From: Arcticimaribacter sp002477625
Lineage (GTDB): Bacteria > Bacteroidota > Bacteroidia > Flavobacteriales > Flavobacteriaceae
DNA length: 64,000 nucleotides
NCBI GenBank assembly: GCA_943846665.1
Contig: OX044358.1
Location: 124,001 to 188,000, forward strand
Reading direction: 5' to 3'
Position numbers and translations under genes: made by a program. Positions 61,433 to 64,000 of this stretch are shown here, piece by piece (the first letter of the stretch is position 1; each line of letters opens with the position of its first letter). The notes beneath the pieces are model-generated. The model saw nothing but the letters and a program-made list of their open reading frames with translations, was not told the DNA's origin and did not search any database.

Positions 61433-63211
61433 TTATTGCATTGCTCTAAAGTAATTCAATAATATTTGATCGTTACTTTTTCTAGGGGTAAATATTTCTA
61501 AAACTTGAGGGTGATTTGAAGGGTTAAAGAAGGATTTTAGTTTCCTTTTTAAGCGCCACTCTGAAGATACACTACTGTATCCAACACCCAAGGATTTACA
61601 CAAATCTTTTGCGTTGCGCTTGTGTACGGTCTCATAGTATTGGTCATAGGTTGGTGTATCTTTTTGTCCGGGTAAAATCCTAAAAATACCGCCCCCTTGG
61701 TTGTTTATAATGATTATGCGAAAATTCTTTTTCAGGTAAGCATTCCAAAACGCATTACTGTCATAAAAGAAGCTCAAGTCCCCTGTAATTAACAGCGTAG
61801 GAACTTGAGATACAAAAGCCGCTCCAACTGCGGTTGAGCTGCTGCCGTCTATTCCACTGGTACCCCGATTACAAAATACAGATACGGTTTTTGGAAGGTC
61901 AAACAATTGGGCATAGCGTATCGTAGAACTGTTGGCTAGCTGCAACTGAAGTTGATCTGGGATGGACTTAAAAATAGTTTGAAAAACTTTTAAATCTGAA
62001 AACGGAATTTGTTTTAAATAATGTAATCCTTTCAATCGATTACTGTTGTATATCGAAGATACTTGATTGTTGTAGGTGCTTTGATTTGAACTTGATGCTT
62101 TTGAAAGAAGTTCATCAAAGAAAACCTGTGGTTCTGTTTTGATGTGATCCGACAATACGTAGTAGGTATCGTATGCTTTTTTTGGATGAATGTGCCAATG
62201 CTGTTTTGGAGGGAACTTTCGCAAAAAGTTTTTTATCTTTTTTGAAACAACCATACCCCCAAGCGAAACCAATAAATCTGGTTGAAGGCTTTGCAATAAG
62301 TCATCAAATCCATTCTCTAGCGGAGCAATTAAACTATCAATTACATCTATAAATCGGGGATGTTTGATGTTTGATGTTTTTTCTGTCATCACAATAACAG
62401 AGGGGTCTGATGCCCATGCATTTAGAGTTTCTTCCGAAATTGAATGCGGTGCTAACACGCCAATTAAAATGATTTTTTTAGTAGCATTATTCCATAAATC
62501 TACCATGGGTTTCCCAATACTGATTGGATCAGGTAGGTTTGAAGTTGTAACTTTTTGAAGTACAATTTCTGAGCTTGTTGTACCGTATAGCGGTTCTTCC
62601 AGAGGAACATTCAAATGTACTGGACCCGATTGCGTATAAACCATATTGAGAACAGAGTTCAACTGCTCTTCATTGGATAACTGAATGCGTTCTTGCTCTT
62701 CCAGCAACATGGTTGGGGTTGCATCAGCTGCTATTAGCTTCTGAGATGGATTTGTACGTAGTGCTTCAGTTGCATGAATAACATCCGGTTTTAAGTAAGC
62801 CGCAGCTACAAGGTGGGGCTCAAAAACTTCTGGCTGGCGAATGGTCTGACCATCTCCAACGTCAATACGATGGGGCATCCGATCTGCTGAAATCACCACC
62901 AACGGAATGTCGCTATAAAATGCTTCTGATACTGCTGGATAATAATTCAACAAAGCAGAGCCTGAGGTACATACTAGTGCTGTAGGCTGTTTCAATTGTT
63001 GTGCAAGACCCAAGGCGAAAAAAGCTGCTGAACGTTCATCCACTATACTGTAGGTCTTAAAGAAACTGTTTTGAATGAATCCTTGAGTTAAAGGAGCATT
63101 TCTCGAACCGGGTGAAATAACAATGTGTTGGATTTTTTTTAACGCACAAAAACCAACAACAGTTTGTGCTAAAGGGATTTCAGAAAAGGTTTGCACAGGG
63201 GATTCTTTCAT
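61433..63211 (-). CDS. menD: SEPHCHC synthase
   Basis: 592 aa from ATG 63211. Thiamine-diphosphate enzyme that joins isochorismate and 2-oxoglutarate. It begins VGFCALKKIQHIVISPGSRNAPL, the catalytic Glu region is YSIVDERSAAFFALG, and the ThDP motif has GDLSFFYDSN followed by IINNQGGGIF. A TTG six codons upstream is not needed. It lies after menF with a 54-base gap and before menB in the same operon. Confidence 0.96.
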   Translation of the reverse strand: MKESPVQTFSEIPLAQTVVGFCALKKIQHIVISPGSRNAPLTQGFIQNSFFKTYSIVDERSAAFFALGLAQQLKQPTALVCTSGSALLNYYPAVSEAFYSDIPLVVISADRMPHRIDVGDGQTIRQPEVFEPHLVAAAYLKPDVIHATEALRTNPSQKLIAADATPTMLLEEQERIQLSNEEQLNSVLNMVYTQSGPVHLNVPLEEPLYGTTSSEIVLQKVTTSNLPDPISIGKPMVDLWNNATKKIILIGVLAPHSISEETLNAWASDPSVIVMTEKTSNIKHPRFIDVIDSLIAPLENGFDDLLQSLQPDLLVSLGGMVVSKKIKNFLRKFPPKQHWHIHPKKAYDTYYVLSDHIKTEPQVFFDELLSKASSSNQSTYNNQVSSIYNSNRLKGLHYLKQIPFSDLKVFQTIFKSIPDQLQLQLANSSTIRYAQLFDLPKTVSVFCNRGTSGIDGSSSTAVGAAFVSQVPTLLITGDLSFFYDSNAFWNAYLKKNFRIIIINNQGGGIFRILPGQKDTPTYDQYYETVHKRNAKDLCKSLGVGYSSVSSEWRLKRKLKSFFNPSNHPQVLEIFTPRKSNDQILLNYFRAMQ

Positions 63212-63265
63212 TGCCAAACAAAAATACAAAACGCCGAAGATTGAAGGAAGTTTATTGTCTTTAAA

Positions 63266-64000
63266 TTACAGTGCTTTGCAAAAAGTTTTTGCCTTGCGCT
63301 GTGTTTCCCGCCATTCATTCATGGGATCACTTTCTGGGGTTATTCCAGCACCAACAAAAACATTATAGCCTTTTGAAGTTATTTCAGCACATCGCAAATT
63401 AACAAACAAATCTGCATTAGAATCACCATTAAAGAGGCCCAAAAAGCCGGTGTAAAATTTTCGGTCATAGCCTTCGTTCTCTAAAATAAAAGCTGTGCTT
63501 GTATCTTTTGGAACTCCTCCAACAGCAGGAGTAGGATGCAGCGCTTTAACTACTTTTGCGATAGATAATTCTTGGCTTTCGGCCTGCACATCCGTCTTCA
63601 AATGCCACAAAGCCCCTGCCTGAACAGATTCCACAGTACTAACTTTTGTTTCTACAGATGGAAAGGTCGTTTTCAGTGCAATTTCAATTGCCTCGGTAAC
63701 CAGCTGCTGCTCGTCAATTTCTTTAGAAGTCCATACAGCTTCTTGGCCTTCATCTGCAGTTGAAGTTCCAGCCAAAGCAATGGTGTGCAAACGATTATCT
63801 TTTACATTTGCAAAACGTTCTGGAGTGGCTCCCATCCACGATCCAGTAGCTGGGTGCTGCCAATAATACACAAAAGCTGTTGGATATAGCAATGCTAAAT
63901 TCTGAAAGGTTTGTGCCGCATTTTTTTCCATCGCATTCACCGTCAAAACCCTTGAAACAACTACTTTTTTGAGATCTGAATTTTCAAATTCATTCAGTGC
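63266..64000 (-). CDS. menF: Isochorismate synthase (5' end beyond window)
   Basis: At least 244 residues are visible; the frame is open at base 64000 (KVVVSRVLTV at the upstream side), so the N-terminal part lies outside. Chorismate-binding signatures include MGATPERFANV, IALAGTSTADEG, KEIDEQQLVTEAIE, ALHPTPAVGGVPK, and the magnesium and substrate region LFVNLRCAEI. It converts chorismate to isochorismate for menaquinone; the men genes downstream rule out a siderophore context. The ORF that starts at 63946 uses an internal TTG and is not the true start. Confidence 0.95.
   Translation of the reverse strand, partial: ALNEFENSDLKKVVVSRVLTVNAMEKNAAQTFQNLALLYPTAFVYYWQHPATGSWMGATPERFANVKDNRLHTIALAGTSTADEGQEAVWTSKEIDEQQLVTEAIEIALKTTFPSVETKVSTVESVQAGALWHLKTDVQAESQELSIAKVVKALHPTPAVGGVPKDTSTAFILENEGYDRKFYTGFLGLFNGDSNADLFVNLRCAEITSKGYNVFVGAGITPESDPMNEWRETQRKAKTFCKAL

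Noticed and set aside
1..64000. Mobile elements, CRISPR arrays, tRNA or rRNA genes, genomic island.
   Set aside because: No transposase, integrase, repeat-spacer pattern, cloverleaf or rRNA signature was seen, and gene content is core throughout.

Overview
The window is a stretch of low-GC chromosome from a bacterium of the Bacteroidota, most likely a gliding member of the Flavobacteriaceae. The evidence is the LpxC-FabZ fusion, the gliding genes gldF and gldG, the type IX secretion regulator PorX, a sulfonolipid-type enzyme pair, a complete-looking menaquinone operon, Bacteroidota-type promoters (TTTG near -33, TAnnTTTG near -7) and almost no Shine-Dalgarno sequences. I see no tRNA, rRNA, insertion sequence, prophage or CRISPR array. 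It is mainly core genome.

Layout. 1-4.3 kb: the start of a his operon on the minus strand (hisG, hisD, hisC, hisB running off the left edge), preceded by a histidine-rich leader peptide and an attenuator terminator. 4.4-12.1 kb: an eight-gene minus-strand operon (HD hydrolase, lpxD, lpxC-fabZ, lpxA, efp, sucD, fabG, SPFH protein) with a clear promoter and terminator. 12.1-15.6 kb (plus): porX, tsaE, a small exported protein and aroB. 15.6-20 kb (minus): ppc, an Lrp-type regulator and an M14 carboxypeptidase, the last facing an XRE regulator across a dyad-rich gap. 20-26 kb: XRE, a lipoprotein and TerC (plus) against parC and parE (minus). 26-28 kb: purC and phoH (minus). 28-32.7 kb (plus): SAM hydrolase, gldF, gldG, dnaN. 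32.8-40.8 kb (minus): a probable capnine pair (cysteate synthase-like and acyl transferase), an oligopeptidase B, threonine aldolase and a large secreted metalloprotease. 40.9-47.8 kb (plus): prfB with its programmed frameshift, a HAD phosphatase, an ArsC-like protein, a TonB-dependent barrel, fumC and a GNAT enzyme, plus one 57-residue membrane protein on the minus strand. 47.9-51.9 kb: two broken genes, clpB with two in-frame stops and a secreted protein with a frameshift, around one intact secreted protein. 52-54.4 kb (minus): a VOC protein, ettA and a 59-residue membrane protein. 54.5-56.1 kb (plus): an acyl-CoA carboxylase beta subunit. 56.1-64 kb (minus): menF (cut by the right edge), menD, menB, a SPOR-like membrane protein, menA, menC, a CPBP protease and menE.

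Together these genes cover amino-acid synthesis (his, aro), lipid A and fatty acids (lpx, fab), central carbon (sucD, ppc, fumC), respiratory quinone (men), replication and topology (dnaN, parC, parE), translation (efp, prfB, ettA, tsaE) and surface motility (gld, porX, sulfonolipid).

The most interesting signals are the histidine attenuator with a pairing antiterminator, the decay of clpB, the prfB frameshift without a strong SD-like stimulator, the operator-like gap between the XRE regulator and the M14 peptidase, and the promoter of the lpx operon buried in the start of porX. All family assignments come from reading motifs by eye; no database search was run.
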